Positions 13,798 through 14,395 of a DNA stretch of 14,395 bases are shown piece by piece. The notes under the pieces are model-generated. The model saw only the letters and a list, made by a program, of their open reading frames with translations. It had not been told where the DNA came from and did no database searches. The stretch lies in NCBI GenBank assembly GCA_027623585.1, contig JAQBVK010000028.1, positions 1-14,395 of the forward strand, in the 5' to 3' direction. The position numbers and the translations under genes are program-made. This DNA comes from Planctomycetota bacterium (GTDB taxonomy: Bacteria; Planctomycetota; UBA1135). Position 1 is the stretch's first letter. Every line of letters begins with the position of its first letter.

Positions 13798-14322
13798 GTG
13801 TCCACAGAATTCTCCTCCTTCGAAGACGCCCTGAAGAAACTCGAGCTCGAGGAAGAAGACCTCAAGCGTCTGATTTCTGCGGGCGAGATCCGCGCCTTCC
13901 GTGAGGGCTCCAAGATGCACCTACGCGCTGAAGACGTGACCAAGGTCGCGGCGCAGCTCGGCATCGGTTCCCAAGTCCGCGAATCCGGCGAGTCGCTGGT
14001 GGTTGAGGACTTGTCGCTCGGCGGCGGTGGCGAGGAAGGCATGAGCACCACGCAACTCTCCGAAGAGGACACGCTGCTTGACGACGTCGAGACCGTGGAC
14101 GTCGACGACGAGGCGGAGTCCGCCAGTGCTGCCGCCGGCGTGCGGCGGACGCGCACCAGCGCGGAGCCGGAAGTGCAGAAGGAATCCACCGGCATGCTCG
14201 CGGCTGCGGTGCTCACCGCGGTGCTGCTCGTGTTCGCGATTCCGTTCGCGATCGGGATGCTCGAAGCCCGTTCCACCGGCCTCACCTCCGGCGTGGTCGG
14301 CATGTTCGCCGGCGACAAGTAA
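13798..14322 (+). CDS. Membrane-anchored protein with MerR/excisionase-like HTH
   Basis: A 174-residue protein with an unusual order of parts. About 6-52 resembles the excisionase/MerR-type winged helix-turn-helix: F-E-D-A-L-K-K-L, then E-E-D-L-K-R-L-I-S-A-G-E-I-R-A-F-R-E-G, then M-H-L-R-A-E-D-V. About 60-130 is a low-complexity linker, strongly acidic in the middle with many Asp, Glu, Ser and Thr. A single membrane helix follows at about 133-153 (M-L-A-A-A-V-L-T-A-V-L-L-V-F-A-I-P-F-A-I), then a short Gly/Ser tail. The HTH would therefore face the cytoplasm while tethered by the C-terminus. It may bind DNA or act as a protein-interaction module; which one cannot be decided here. It is separated from the pilus operon by 77 bases with its own promoter-like sequence. 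Confidence 0.85.
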   Translation: MSTEFSSFEDALKKLELEEEDLKRLISAGEIRAFREGSKMHLRAEDVTKVAAQLGIGSQVRESGESLVVEDLSLGGGGEEGMSTTQLSEEDTLLDDVETVDVDDEAESASAAAGVRRTRTSAEPEVQKESTGMLAAAVLTAVLLVFAIPFAIGMLEARSTGLTSGVVGMFAGDK

Positions 14323-14326
14323 GCGC

Positions 14327-14340
14327 AGCCGTGCTCGGCT
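14327..14340 (+). terminator. Short perfect hairpin after the HTH gene
   Basis: AGCCG and CGGCT form a 5-base stem with a TGCT loop, 4 bases after the stop at 14322. There is no T-run. It overlaps the candidate start of the next gene and may be chance in GC-rich DNA. Confidence 0.2.
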
Positions 14341-14395
14341 CCGGTCCGCCGCGCGGTCGCGCCGCCGGCTTGCTTCTTGCGTGCGCGGTTGCAGC
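14331..14395 (+). CDS. Possible 5' end of a secreted-protein gene (partial)
   Basis: A GTG at 14331 opens a frame that stays open to the window edge (21 full codons). The translation begins with Gly/Pro/Arg-containing residues, then a hydrophobic run A-A-G-L-L-L-A-C-A-V-A that looks like a signal peptide. It starts 8 bases after the previous stop with no clear ribosome binding site. The fragment is too short to identify and may be chance. Confidence 0.3.
   Translation, partial: MLGSGPPRGRAAGLLLACAVA

Noticed and set aside
13798..13960. Phage or integrative-element excisionase
   Set aside because: The HTH resembles the excisionase class, but the gene has an acidic linker and a membrane helix. 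No integrase, attachment site or phage gene is nearby.

Overview
The window is high-GC (roughly two thirds G+C), gene-dense DNA from a Gram-negative bacterium with lipoproteins and an envelope-spanning type IV filament machine. Three DUF1573 lipoproteins, the pilus motor genes, DUF21 membrane proteins and small lineage-type proteins together suggest Planctomycetota. This placement is inferred from gene content, with no rRNA or marker gene in view. No RNA genes, CRISPR arrays, insertion sequences or phage genes are visible, and no gap between genes reaches 300 bases.

Layout: (i) 23-649, minus strand, a small cysteine-containing putative lipoprotein, divergent from the rest. (ii) 667-13720, plus strand, eleven genes packed with gaps of at most 17 bases or 4-base ATGA/TTGA overlaps, so probably one transcription unit. 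In order these are three full-length paralogous DUF1573 lipoproteins (667-4041), a PilB/GspE-type ATPase (4038-5747), a PilT retraction-type ATPase (5750-6847), a second PilB/GspE-type ATPase (6864-8486), a PilC/GspF platform protein (8504-9643), a two-transmembrane sensor histidine kinase (9654-11150), two tandem DUF21/CNNM-type membrane proteins (11147-13335) and a 127-residue single-span protein of unknown function (13337-13720). (iii) 13798-14322, plus strand, a protein with an N-terminal MerR/excisionase-like helix-turn-helix and a C-terminal membrane helix, preceded by its own promoter-like sequence. A possible further gene begins at 14331 and runs off the window.

How the genes may work together: the ATPases and PilC form the inner-membrane motor of a type IV pilus or type II secretion-like system. 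No pilin, PilM/N/O/P, secretin or prepilin peptidase is encoded here, so the rest must lie elsewhere. The DUF1573 lipoproteins are envelope-anchored and tightly coupled to the first ATPase, so they may be accessory or structural parts of the machine. The histidine kinase could sense an envelope signal, and the DUF21 proteins could be ion transporters. All of these functional links are inferences from operon structure. The most unusual features are the three-lipoprotein head of a pilus motor operon, the ATPase-PilT-ATPase arrangement, and the tandem DUF21 pair in which the second member has lost its CorC/HlyC domain.
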